Origin: Paenibacillus foliorum
GTDB taxonomy: Bacteria > Bacillota > Bacilli > Paenibacillales > NBRC-103111
Assembly (NCBI RefSeq): GCF_013141765.1
Contig: NZ_WHOD01000105.1
Span: 100,080 to 164,079 of the forward strand
Reading direction: 5' to 3'
DNA length: 64,000 nucleotides
This document shows, piece after piece, positions 52,975 through 62,068 of the stretch (within the stretch, counting starts at the first letter, position 1; every line of letters begins with the position of its first letter). Both the position numbers and the translations under genes were made by a program. The notes beneath the pieces are model-generated. The model was not told where the DNA came from. It worked only from the letters and a program-made list of their open reading frames with translations, and made no database searches.

Positions 52975-53967
52975 TTAGTTCAATATATCTTTTTTCGTAA
53001 AAACGGCAAATGATGCAATTATAGACACAGCACCCCATACCGTAAGTACTGTCAAAGAAAACGGTAAATCCATACCCTTTATGGGCGGAAGGCTGCCTGT
53101 CAAATAATCAGTCAGTCGCAAATTGACCATAAATAAATATTTTGCGGTTTCCCATGATGAGACCATATTAGTCAGTATTGTACCCGAAATAAGCACAGCT
53201 AGCATCAAACCCATCCCAGCAGCTGTACTACGTATCATTACTGAAATCATTAAAGACATAACCGCTACGATCAACGCAGAATACCATACCAAGCCAAATT
53301 CCATGATAAGATAAAGCCATTGCTCCACTGGTCGAACATAAGAAGTATCCACTTCCGTACCGACAACTTTAAATCCAAAGAAGATCGGCATATCCCAACC
53401 TCCGTAGCCAAATACAATACCTGATATGAGATAACAAAGCAAGGCTGTGCAGGTCACAATCAGAGAAGTGAACAATATAATACTGATTAACTTGCTCATT
53501 AAAATTTTCCATCGCTCAACAGGTCTGGTCAGCAAAAGCTTAATTGTTCCTGTTGAATGCTCGGAGGACACAAGGTCGGATGCGATCACCATAATCATAA
53601 GAGGTATGAACAGACCCACAGCATTTTTAAGAAATTCTCTTGTAAAGGTTACACCGTTAGGTTCCGCAGGATTCACATCTTTATCCAAATAATACTGGGC
53701 CAAAATGACTTCAACCCTTCGAAATTGCTTCCACTCCTCAGGTACGCGAGCGCTCCCGATGCTCCTTGTGTAATCCGTAATTTTCTGTCTCTGCTCAGCC
53801 CGCCAATCTGTAGTACCGAACTGCTTCAGATTATTTTGAGCCACCTTCATCTGGGCAAAAGTAAACATAGGTATAAGTGCTGCCAATATAAGTAGAACGA
53901 CCAGCAGCCGCTTCTTCTTAACGATTTTGATGCATTCGTTTTTAACCAACGGATATAAACTAACCAA
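52975..53967 (-). CDS. ABC-2 type permease
   Basis: Membrane protein of 330 aa: one N-terminal helix, a long extracytoplasmic stretch with YTRSIGSARVPEEW, then five helices. The cytoplasmic loop SSEHSTGTIKLLLTRPVERWKI is typical of ABC-2 (NatB-like) exporters. It overlaps the ATPase stop by 8 nt. Substrate unknown. Confidence 0.8.
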   Translation of the reverse strand: MVSLYPLVKNECIKIVKKKRLLVVLLILAALIPMFTFAQMKVAQNNLKQFGTTDWRAEQRQKITDYTRSIGSARVPEEWKQFRRVEVILAQYYLDKDVNPAEPNGVTFTREFLKNAVGLFIPLMIMVIASDLVSSEHSTGTIKLLLTRPVERWKILMSKLISIILFTSLIVTCTALLCYLISGIVFGYGGWDMPIFFGFKVVGTEVDTSYVRPVEQWLYLIMEFGLVWYSALIVAVMSLMISVMIRSTAAGMGLMLAVLISGTILTNMVSSWETAKYLFMVNLRLTDYLTGSLPPIKGMDLPFSLTVLTVWGAVSIIASFAVFTKKDILN

Positions 53968-54916
53968 TGCTTTTCCCCTCCGTTAAGCTCAAAAATAAAT
54001 CCTCAAGCGTTGGACTCTTCGTCTCCACTCCATACAGCTGAACTTCCGACTCAACCAACAGACGTGTCAATGCAGGAACCCTTTCCGGACTTAGCTGAGT
54101 CACCACGACGGCTGCCGAGTCAACCGCCTCATCTGAATCTTTCTCTTCAAAGCTCAAAACCTGAACATCCGGCTGCCCTTGAAGCACCTCCAAAGCTCTG
54201 GTCAGAGGAGAAATCCGCCATACAACACGGCTTGCCGATTCATCAATTAGCGCATCGACTTCCCCAACCTTGATGACTTCCCCATGGCTTATTATAGCCA
54301 CTCGGTCGCACATTTGTTGAATCTCACTCAACAGATGACTTGAAACAAACAAGCTTAACCCGGTTTTGGCCAGCTGCTGGATAAATTCGCGCATTTCCTT
54401 AATGCCCTGCGGATCCAAGCCGTTAGTGGGCTCGTCCAAGATGAGCAGCTTTGGACTATTAAGAAGGGCCTGAGCAATACCAAGCCGCTGCCTCATGCCT
54501 AGCGAATAAGTCCTTACCGTATCATGAATTCGAGCGTCCATGCCTACAATGTCAACTACCTCCTGAATTCGCTTATCCGAAACGTTCGGTAGCATTCGCG
54601 CGAAGTGTTCGAGGTTTTCCCAGCCCGTTAAATACGAGTATAGCTCTGGATTTTCTACAATACAGCCCACGTATTGCATCGCTTCATTATGCTTTTTGTG
54701 GACGTCATAGCCGCAGATCGTAATTGAGCCCTCGGTAGGTGCAATCAAATCAACCAGCATTCGAATAGTCGTTGTTTTACCGGAGCCATTGGGCCCTAAA
54801 AACCCAAAGATTTCGCCTCCGTATATTTCAAACGAGATGCCTTTTATAATCTCTTTGCCTTTGATGGATTTCTTAACATTTTTAACTGATAGAACAACTT
54901 CCCGCTGATTTTTCAT
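53960..54916 (-). CDS. ABC exporter ATPase
   Basis: ATPase of 318 aa from ATG 54916, behind CAGGGAGATG; ten earlier codons lack a site. Walker A GPNGSGKTTT, signature YSLGMRQRLGIAQALL, Walker B LLILDEPTNGLDPQG, switch SSHLLSE. A C-terminal extension of about 90 residues (DUF4162-like) is usual in drug or peptide exporters. It forms an operon with the next permease gene. Confidence 0.85.
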   Translation of the reverse strand: MKNQREVVLSVKNVKKSIKGKEIIKGISFEIYGGEIFGFLGPNGSGKTTTIRMLVDLIAPTEGSITICGYDVHKKHNEAMQYVGCIVENPELYSYLTGWENLEHFARMLPNVSDKRIQEVVDIVGMDARIHDTVRTYSLGMRQRLGIAQALLNSPKLLILDEPTNGLDPQGIKEMREFIQQLAKTGLSLFVSSHLLSEIQQMCDRVAIISHGEVIKVGEVDALIDESASRVVWRISPLTRALEVLQGQPDVQVLSFEEKDSDEAVDSAAVVVTQLSPERVPALTRLLVESEVQLYGVETKSPTLEDLFLSLTEGKSIG

Positions 54917-54940
54917 GCTAACATCTCCCTGTAAGTGAGT

Positions 54941-54994
54941 GTTCAAAAAGTCAACCTTTCAGAATAGAGAAGCGGTCAAAATGGCTTTTTGAAC
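54941..54994. repeat. Inverted repeat GTTCAAAAAG...CTTTTTGAAC
   Basis: Perfect 10-bp arms at 54941-54950 and 54985-54994 with a 34-nt loop. It lies between the SGNH hydrolase and ABC ATPase genes, directly upstream of the ATPase start. Arms of this kind recur as small repeats or terminators in Paenibacillus; here no T run follows. Confidence 0.55.
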
Positions 54995-55032
54995 AACCTC
55001 CATAACGGTATTAAAAGTGTCTGCTAAGAGGT

Positions 55033-55857
55033 CTATTTTACGACCTGCGCTATCCGCTCCGCAATACGTTCGTATCCGTCTTGATTCGGATGGAAGTGGT
55101 CCGTATACAAATATTTGCTTAAATTGACCTCAAATAAATCGAAAGTAGGCACCACTACCATATTCGGATAACGGTTTGCAATTTCAAAGGCGCTCATATT
55201 CCATTTCTGAATAATTGGGGAACCCTCTCTATTGGGATCAATATCCAAAAAAGGATGGTAAAGACCGACATAACAGATGACCGCCGTTGGATTTAACTTA
55301 GCTACCCGGTCCAATATTAACTCCAGACGCTTTAAAGCCTCCGGCATACGTTCGAGCGCTGCGCCTGGATTAAAGCTCTCATCGGATTGCCCGTTGAATA
55401 CTCCTTGTCCACCTTCAAATAAATCATTGCCGCCAATCGTCAGCACTATAAGATCCGCTTGCGAAAGAGCTGTATCAATCCCTTTTTTCTCTTCCATATC
55501 CTTCAGCATATTGCTTGTTTTAAATCCGGGTATAGCAAAATTATTTAAGATAAAAACAGGCTTACCCAGCTGCTTCTCCAGCTTTTCTTTTACTTGTCCC
55601 ACATATCCCCGTCCTGATAAATCACCGGTTCCAGCCGATAAAGAATCTCCCAAAGCGACAATTTGAATCTTGTCCTTAGCAGCAAAGGATGACTCCTTAG
55701 GCTTGACCGTTTCTTGAGGGGCGGCTACTCCCATATTGCCAGCCTTCTTTGGAAACATAATTTGGTTTATCGCATAAACAAAACCGAAAATACACAGCAG
55801 AGTTGATAAAAAAGCAGCCAACCCAACCGTGCGCCACAAAAAACGAGTGGATAACAA
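55033..55857 (-). CDS. SGNH/GDSL-type hydrolase, membrane-anchored
   Basis: Protein of 274 aa from TTG 55857, behind GGGAGGAG; earlier codons lack a site. One N-terminal helix (about 12-32) anchors it outside the cell. Block I is IVALGDSLSAGTGD (nucleophile Ser near 70), block III LTIGGNDLFEG, and the catalytic Asp-His is TDHFHPNQDGY near 255. It resembles B. subtilis YpmR-like lipases/esterases. Substrate unknown; cell-wall or lipid esters are possible. Confidence 0.8.
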   Translation of the reverse strand: MLSTRFLWRTVGLAAFLSTLLCIFGFVYAINQIMFPKKAGNMGVAAPQETVKPKESSFAAKDKIQIVALGDSLSAGTGDLSGRGYVGQVKEKLEKQLGKPVFILNNFAIPGFKTSNMLKDMEEKKGIDTALSQADLIVLTIGGNDLFEGGQGVFNGQSDESFNPGAALERMPEALKRLELILDRVAKLNPTAVICYVGLYHPFLDIDPNREGSPIIQKWNMSAFEIANRYPNMVVVPTFDLFEVNLSKYLYTDHFHPNQDGYERIAERIAQVVK

Positions 55858-56002
55858 GACAACTCCTCCCTTCTCCAACTTTCGACATCTATTGCACTTC
55901 CATTTTAGAGTAGCGGTTCGCGAACCAATTTGCAAATGTTTGACAAATAGACCGGAAGCAGTAGGCCTCCAGTCTAATTGATCCCTTATATCAATATGTG
56001 TA

Positions 56003-57454
56003 TTATAAGCTGCCCAAATAGTTCAGCGGATTTTCCTGACCGTCTCCTTTATGTACTTCAAAATGAAGATGAACACCTGTAGAATTACCGGTAGCACCCA
56101 TGATGCCGATCTTCTCACCCTTCTGAACCAGCTCACCCTCACTTACAGAAAGCTTGCTTAAATGACCATAAAGCGTACTAAACCCATTCTGATGATCAAT
56201 AATAATACAATTACCGTAACCATTTTTCCATCCGGCAAATACCGTCTTTCCGTTGTCAGCAGCCATGATCGTTTTATTCTCAGAAACCATGTCTGTGCCC
56301 GGATGGAATGCTCCCCAGCGTTTACCGAACTCGCTTGTTAATTTAGCTCTGTAAATAGGCCATGCAAAGCTTCCCGTCCCTACTCCTGGGATCACTTTAG
56401 TCCCTTTTCTAACGATAGCTTGAACACTTAGACGCAGAATGCTCTCAGCTGCCGCTGTTTCTTCCTTGAATTCGCCATTGATTCGGGTCGTCAGGTAGGT
56501 AACTTCCTTTAATCCGGCTTCTCCTGGGACTAATGTTTCTTTCAGACCTGCTTTCATGCTAGAATCTTCTACATAAGCAACCTCATAGGGCATTTCAAAG
56601 CTTTCTGTACGCTTTTCTATTGTTTTCACCGACAGCAGCGGCTGTAACACCGTTAAATCCAAAACATCTCCAATACGAATCAGATTATTTTTGATCCAAG
56701 GATTATTGTCATAAATGACCTGTTTGTTGATTTTCAGCTTATAGGCAATGCAAGACACGCAATCACCAGAAACGACCTTATATTTCAACGGCTGTACATC
56801 GCCCGTTTCAATTTTTTTAAGCATTGCCCCGCTATCTCCAATATCCTCTGGCTTGACTTCTAAAGAGACGAAATCAATATTCTGAACAAATTGAATAGAT
56901 TCGAAACGCGGGAACGTCTCATCTGCAGTTTTTTGGTCTTCTGTTGTTTCAGCAGCTGATCCTGATGGTTCTGATAAAATACGAACCTGCCCCTTGCTGC
57001 TATTTTTCGACATTTTTTGCTTAACCTGCTCCAATAGCTCCTGCGCCGCGGCTTCATCCTTGACCAGTCCTAGCGGCTTACCATCTATACGGATTTGTAC
57101 GCCTTTCATCTGTGTCCTAATTCTTTTCTCCAGCTCAGTAATTACACCCGAATTATCAAACGTTGCTTTGTACTCCCGTTCTTCAATAAATTGTAAGTCT
57201 GCTAACTTTGCTTCAGCTTGAACCATCGGATATTGCAGCTTTGTCCATGTTTTTTTCTGCTCGAACCAATCCCAAACGACATTCGGACTGCTGACGGTGC
57301 CAACCTCTTCCATCCCAACAATAACACGGTATCGCGTCACAGTATGCTGCAGCATATACATATATACAATTGAGCAAAACAAAGCAAAAACAGCCAAGCT
57401 CCCACAGCTTAGAACCAGCTTCTTTTCCATTTTCCAGCCTGTTGTATAGTCCAC
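56003..57454 (-). CDS. Envelope protein with LysM, G5 and M23 peptidase domains
   Basis: Protein of 483 aa from GTG 57454, behind GGGAGG; ATG at 57430 is the alternative. One membrane helix (about 12-32) is followed by a long extracytoplasmic region, LysM (about 230-275: YKVVSGDCVSCIAYKLKI), a G5 domain (about 280-355) and M23 peptidase (about 370-483). Zinc-site motifs are FHPGTD (HxGxD) and HLHFEVH, both complete, so it should be an active cell-wall endopeptidase. The linker carries a Ser/Glu/Thr-rich stretch near 160-185. Confidence 0.85.
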   Translation of the reverse strand: MDYTTGWKMEKKLVLSCGSLAVFALFCSIVYMYMLQHTVTRYRVIVGMEEVGTVSSPNVVWDWFEQKKTWTKLQYPMVQAEAKLADLQFIEEREYKATFDNSGVITELEKRIRTQMKGVQIRIDGKPLGLVKDEAAAQELLEQVKQKMSKNSSKGQVRILSEPSGSAAETTEDQKTADETFPRFESIQFVQNIDFVSLEVKPEDIGDSGAMLKKIETGDVQPLKYKVVSGDCVSCIAYKLKINKQVIYDNNPWIKNNLIRIGDVLDLTVLQPLLSVKTIEKRTESFEMPYEVAYVEDSSMKAGLKETLVPGEAGLKEVTYLTTRINGEFKEETAAAESILRLSVQAIVRKGTKVIPGVGTGSFAWPIYRAKLTSEFGKRWGAFHPGTDMVSENKTIMAADNGKTVFAGWKNGYGNCIIIDHQNGFSTLYGHLSKLSVSEGELVQKGEKIGIMGATGNSTGVHLHFEVHKGDGQENPLNYLGSL

Positions 57455-57766
57455 TTGTACCTCCCGTATATCGGTGTAATGGTGGAAAGTAAACAACCTT
57501 TTCCTAGTCTATTCCGGAGAGGCACTGATTATCACTAATAAAAGCAAACCTCGTTAACACCCTTTGAGTTCTCCCTAGTAGTAGATTGGAGTGACGAAGG
57601 AAGGGATTGAAAACGTACATTTGTTTGCCGCCTTTTACAAGTGCACTCGCTTCCCTCATCTTGACCCTACGCAATCGAACTAAAAAGAAGACTATATGTG
57701 TGAGAATTAGCTCCAGAAATTCAGGTAAAGCTTCGTTCACCTTAAACCAATAAAGTCGTATATGTA

Positions 57767-57796
57767 CAAAAAAGACGCCCAACTACAGGGCGTCTT
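57767..57796 (-). terminator. Terminator of the heterodimeric ABC exporter operon
   Basis: AAGACGCCC-aactaca-GGGCGTCTT; on the minus strand TTTTTTG follows. The gap 57455-57766 upstream of the envelope gene shows one unconvincing frame and nothing else I can name. Confidence 0.8.
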
Positions 57797-57815
57797 GTCT
57801 TTCTAGCTCTAATAA

Positions 57816-58047
57816 ATAGGAACTTTTTTAAGAAATATGGGTTTGTGAATCTTTATTCATGTGGTTATGAAGGGATAAGGGAATGGTACGGAAAGTCTAC
57901 GTCCGCATTTGAAATCAAGTTGTTACCGCAAGGTAAATTAATAGACAACTTGGATTTCAACAGCGGTGGAGTACCATCCCTTTCCCGGAATAACCGTACC
58001 TTATGAATAAATATTCACATGTTCTAATTTCTTCAAAATGTTCCTAT
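57816..58047. mobile_element. MITE-like 232-bp nested palindrome
   Basis: Terminal arms ATAGGAAC (57816-57823) and GTTCCTAT (58040-58047) continue inwards as AAGAAAT/ATTTCTT, GTGAAT-N-TTATTCAT/ATGAATAAATATTCAC, GGTTAT/ATAACC, GGAATGGTAC/GTACCATCCC and, at the centre, TGAAATCAAGTTGT/ACAACTTGGATTTCA. The element has no ORF. Its right end overlaps the TAG stop of the ABC gene (58044-58046). No clear target-site duplication. It may be a mobile miniature element or a large structured terminator. Confidence 0.6.
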
Positions 58048-59900
58048 CCCACTTCTCTCAAAAACCGATACTGAGCCTGAATCAAACCATGATATATGCC
58101 TCTATGCGCCAGTAATTCCTCATGAGTACCCTGCTCCATCATCACCCCATGATCCAACACGATAATTTTATCAGCACCTCTGATTGTCGACAATCGGTGA
58201 GCGATAATGAACGAGGTTCTTCCAGCAAGCAGCGTTTTCAGCGCTTCTTGAATTTTCAACTCTGTTTCTGTATCAATACTGGCAGTCGCCTCATCCAATA
58301 TCAGAACGCGTGGATCGGCTAATAATGCGCGTGCAAATGAAATTAGCTGGCGCTGCCCCATGGAGAGCACATTCCCTCGTTCCTGTACCTCAGTATCATA
58401 GCCTAACGGCAAATTAATGATAAAATCATGTGCTCTTACAGCCTTTGCTGCAAATTCTACTTCCTCATCTGTCGCGTCCAGCCGTCCAAAGCGGATGTTA
58501 TCCCGGATAGTGCCGGAGAATATAAACGTATCCTGCAGCACGATACCTACCTGAGAGCGTAAGCTAGACACCGTTACATCCCTAATATCGTGACCGTCTA
58601 TCGTGATGGAGCCACTTGTAATATCATAAAAGCGGCATAGCAGATTAATAATAGTGCTCTTGCCAGAACCCGTGTGACCAACCAGGGCAATCGATTCCCC
58701 AGCTTTTACACTCAGATCAATTCCCTTGAGAGCTTTACGTCCCGGCTCGTACTCGAATTCCACCTTGGATAGTTCAATATCGCCCTTCACTTTAGGTAAT
58801 TCTTTTGCATTTGCTGCCTCAGCGACATTCGGCTTCTCATCGATAAACTCAAAGATCCGTTCAGATGACGCCATTGCAATCAGCATTTGAGAGTACATTT
58901 GCCCCAATCGGTTGATCGGTTCCCAAAAATGTCCGATATATGTAGCAAAAGCAACCAATAATCCAATCGTTATTTCTTCCTGTTGAATTAAATAAGCTCC
59001 AAACCAGAACAGAATACAATAACCGATGGCTCCCGTGACTTCAATAATCGGATTGAAAGCTTGGTTTAGTGTTGATGCCCGCTGCCAAGATTTATGGTTA
59101 TCCAAATTCATTTGATCAAAAAAGGCCATATTTTCTTTTTCCTGTGTAAAAGCCTGTGTCACTTTGATGCCTTGAATGCATTCATTTAGATGTGCATTGA
59201 TTCTGGATTGCTTCGTCTGCACAACCTGCCAGGCACGACGAATCAAGACTCGCAGCTTGGTGGAAACCATAAACATAATCGGTACCGTAACAATAATAGC
59301 CGTACCAAGCTTGACATTGTAGAACAACAAAATGAAGATGATGCCTAGAAGCTGCACACAATCAATCATCAGATTGACAACACCGTTTGTAAACAAATCC
59401 TGTAATGAATTTACGTAGTTGGTAATCCTCACTAGAATTGAGCCTGCTGGACGTTTATCAAAAAAGCGGAAGGACAAGCTTTGTATGTTTTTGAATAAAT
59501 CATGACGAAGGTCATAGATCACTTTCTGTCCGACTTTATTGGTAAACCGGATTCGGTAGTTATTTGCTGCCCACTGAATGAAGTACAAGGAGAGCATGCC
59601 AGCTACACATTGAAACAGCAAGGCTGTATCACCATGACGAGGAGCACTCTCTCGAAGTACATTATCGATTGCATAAGCGATTAATAATGGATTCAAAAGC
59701 TTTGTTAGCGCCCCTACTATCATCATCGTTATAATGACGGGAAGTATTTGTTTGGAATAAGGCTTCAAATATTGGCCCAACCGTTTAACCTGTACCCAGT
59801 CAAACCCTTTATCCAGCAATTCATCATCCTGATAGACAAAACGTCTTCCTGTTTGTTCATCTTCATCGGTTTGTACCGTTTGTTTCACTGACTCACTCAC
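58044..59900 (-). CDS. Heterodimeric ABC exporter, canonical half (YfiC-like)
   Basis: Half transporter of 618 aa: an N-terminal cytosolic tail, six membrane helices (about 55-340) and a nucleotide-binding domain. Walker A is GHTGSGKST, signature LSMGQRQLISFARALL, Walker B VLILDEATASIDTE with a catalytic Glu, and IAHRLSTIRG. Its stop codon lies inside the adjacent palindromic element. It overlaps its partner by 4 nt (ATGA). Together they look like a drug or lipid exporter of the YfiB/YfiC or YknU/YknV type. Confidence 0.85.
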   Translation of the reverse strand: MSESVKQTVQTDEDEQTGRRFVYQDDELLDKGFDWVQVKRLGQYLKPYSKQILPVIITMMIVGALTKLLNPLLIAYAIDNVLRESAPRHGDTALLFQCVAGMLSLYFIQWAANNYRIRFTNKVGQKVIYDLRHDLFKNIQSLSFRFFDKRPAGSILVRITNYVNSLQDLFTNGVVNLMIDCVQLLGIIFILLFYNVKLGTAIIVTVPIMFMVSTKLRVLIRRAWQVVQTKQSRINAHLNECIQGIKVTQAFTQEKENMAFFDQMNLDNHKSWQRASTLNQAFNPIIEVTGAIGYCILFWFGAYLIQQEEITIGLLVAFATYIGHFWEPINRLGQMYSQMLIAMASSERIFEFIDEKPNVAEAANAKELPKVKGDIELSKVEFEYEPGRKALKGIDLSVKAGESIALVGHTGSGKSTIINLLCRFYDITSGSITIDGHDIRDVTVSSLRSQVGIVLQDTFIFSGTIRDNIRFGRLDATDEEVEFAAKAVRAHDFIINLPLGYDTEVQERGNVLSMGQRQLISFARALLADPRVLILDEATASIDTETELKIQEALKTLLAGRTSFIIAHRLSTIRGADKIIVLDHGVMMEQGTHEELLAHRGIYHGLIQAQYRFLREVG

Positions 59901-61741
59901 TGTATGTACCTCCCGGACTTCTGTTGACCCGCTGCGGCCACCTGATTCTCCACGTGCTGCTCCTGTTGTGTTATAAGATCTTCAATAGATTCTTCCAGCA
60001 AAACAGCATCCGCTTGATCTGCGAATTGAATCTTATATGTTTCCAAGTAAGGTCCTTCTTGCTTCATCAATTGATCATGCGTTCCTCTCTGAACGATTCG
60101 ACCTTGATCCAATACAATAATTTCATCAGCATGCTTCAAGGAGGATATTCGATGCGCAATAATAAAAGTTGTTCTGCCCTTCATAACCTCTTGGAAACCT
60201 CTTTGAATCTCGTGCTCAGTTTCCATATCAACAGCACTCGTCGCATCGTCTAGAATTAATATTTTGGGATTCATAAGCAGCGCTCTTGCGATGGCAATTC
60301 GTTGCTTTTGCCCACCAGATAGTCCCATTCCACGTTCGCCAACAATAGTGTCATAGCCTAACGGAAGCTCCATTATGAAGTCATGAGCTTTTGCAAGCTT
60401 AGCCGCTTGAATGATCTGATCCATCGTCACATTCCGGACTCCATAGGCAATATTATTTCGAATTGTCGAAGAAAATAGGAAGGTTTCTTGGAAAACAATC
60501 GCCATTTGCTCCCTTAGACTCTCTAACGTGATATCCCTAATATCCAGGCCATCCACTGTAATTCGACCTTCTTTGACATTATATGCACGCAGCAAAAGCT
60601 GTATAACTGTAGATTTGCCAGATCCGGTACCTCCCAAAAGACCTATTACTGATCCTGGAGGCGCATTCAAATTAAAATGCTGAAGAGCAGCTTGCTGGTC
60701 TGTATAAGCAAATGTCACATCCTCGAAGCGAACATGTCCCTTTACTCTATCTGGTGTCAGCTCTATCGCATTGTCTTTGTTTTTAACATGTACAAAGTGA
60801 TGTAAGATTTCGAGAAGACGTTCCCCGGCCGCCTTGGATTGCGTGTAATTATTGATATGAAAACCTATTTGCCACATCGGTCCGATAATATACCAGATCA
60901 GACTGAAGCAAGCGACAAGTTCTCCTAAAGTGATCATATTATGAATAACCATATAACCACCGCTAGCAAGTAAAAAGACAACGCTTAAATTAGCGAGAAT
61001 CTCCATTAATGGAAAATAACGAGCCCAAATACCTGATGTATTTACGTTATTTACTCTGTAATCTTCATTTTTTTCCGAGAACTTCGTAATTTCATGAGGC
61101 TCGCGGGCAAATGATTTTACAGTACGTACACCTGTAATGTTTTCTTGTACTGAGGTGGTCATAGAGCTCATAGATTTACGGATCGAACGAAACGCTGGAT
61201 GGATTTTACCTTCGAAGCGAATCGCGGTAAAGACAAGAAATGGCATGGTGATCATAGTGATCAACGTAAGCTGCCAATTGATGGTCAGCAGCATGGTTGT
61301 TCCGAAAATAAACATCATGAAGACGTTTAATATTTGAACAAAACCAAATCCGACGAAATCACGAACCGCTTGCAGGTCTGCCGTAAGACGAGACATTAAG
61401 TCTCCAGTCCTTGCTTTGTCATAGTATTGAAAGGATAAATACTGCAGCTTTTCATACAAGGCATTCCTAAGGTTGAAAGCCGTGTTGTTTCCAAGCCTTG
61501 CGCTCATTAAACCATGAACAAATTGAAAAATCGCTTTACAGGTAACCACGCCCACTACTAGTAAAGATAATCCAGGCACTAAGGAAAACTGTTTCTTTGT
61601 TATTACTTCGTCGATCAAATAACGAAGCAAATTGGGGTAAACCAGTCCTAGAGCCGTTGCGGTCATCAACGACAAAATCGATGCAATCAATAATTTTCTT
61701 TCTGACCAGTAATACTCCTTTAGCTGCCTAAAGACTTCCAT
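59897..61741 (-). CDS. Heterodimeric ABC exporter, degenerate half (YfiB-like)
   Basis: Half transporter of 614 aa with six helices (about 17-300). The nucleotide-binding domain has Walker A GGTGSGKST and signature LSGGQKQRIAIARALL, but Walker B ends LILDDATSAVDME: the catalytic Glu is replaced by Asp. In heterodimeric exporters one site is degenerate in this way. First gene of the pair; a ribosome site (AGGAGGGTCC) precedes ATG. Confidence 0.85.
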   Translation of the reverse strand: MEVFRQLKEYYWSERKLLIASILSLMTATALGLVYPNLLRYLIDEVITKKQFSLVPGLSLLVVGVVTCKAIFQFVHGLMSARLGNNTAFNLRNALYEKLQYLSFQYYDKARTGDLMSRLTADLQAVRDFVGFGFVQILNVFMMFIFGTTMLLTINWQLTLITMITMPFLVFTAIRFEGKIHPAFRSIRKSMSSMTTSVQENITGVRTVKSFAREPHEITKFSEKNEDYRVNNVNTSGIWARYFPLMEILANLSVVFLLASGGYMVIHNMITLGELVACFSLIWYIIGPMWQIGFHINNYTQSKAAGERLLEILHHFVHVKNKDNAIELTPDRVKGHVRFEDVTFAYTDQQAALQHFNLNAPPGSVIGLLGGTGSGKSTVIQLLLRAYNVKEGRITVDGLDIRDITLESLREQMAIVFQETFLFSSTIRNNIAYGVRNVTMDQIIQAAKLAKAHDFIMELPLGYDTIVGERGMGLSGGQKQRIAIARALLMNPKILILDDATSAVDMETEHEIQRGFQEVMKGRTTFIIAHRISSLKHADEIIVLDQGRIVQRGTHDQLMKQEGPYLETYKIQFADQADAVLLEESIEDLITQQEQHVENQVAAAGQQKSGRYIQ

Positions 61742-62030
61742 TGGACCCTCCTAAGTTTGGACTAAAGCAATTCTTATGCTAATCATTCAGCCAAAATTGG
61801 CCGCAAAAGCAAAAATTGCTTCCGATGCAGACCATACTGCCACCGAAAGCGTTCGCTTTTTTAGAATCTTAACACCATCCAATAGGTGGGGCAACAACCC
61901 TATTTCCCATAATTCTCCTTGTAAGGAGATAAAACCTCAAATCTTTACGAAATGATGACACAATCCACATTTTTCACGAAAATAGTACCTTATGCCGCCA
62001 TATGAATCCCCTTTTATAAAAACAATGAAA

Positions 62031-62058
62031 ATCGGCTGCCTTTTTACAGACAGCCGAT
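62031..62058 (-). terminator. Terminator of the dynamin-like gene
   Basis: ATCGGCTG (62031-62038) pairs with CAGCCGAT (62051-62058); on the minus strand a weak run TTTTCATTGTTTTTAT follows. The rest of the 327-base gap 61742-62068 holds a GAAAGCG-TTC-GCTTT hairpin near 61849 and no gene. Confidence 0.6.
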
Positions 62059-62068
62059 CATAAATAGA

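Noticed and set aside
57504..57782. 92-aa minus-strand frame between envelope and exporter genes
   Set aside because: No ribosome site, begins inside a terminator hairpin, and resembles no family; kept as non-coding.
61742..62068. Possible regulatory leader before the heterodimeric exporter
   Set aside because: Short hairpins are present, but I see no upstream ORF with ribosome site, antiterminator pair or known riboswitch motif.
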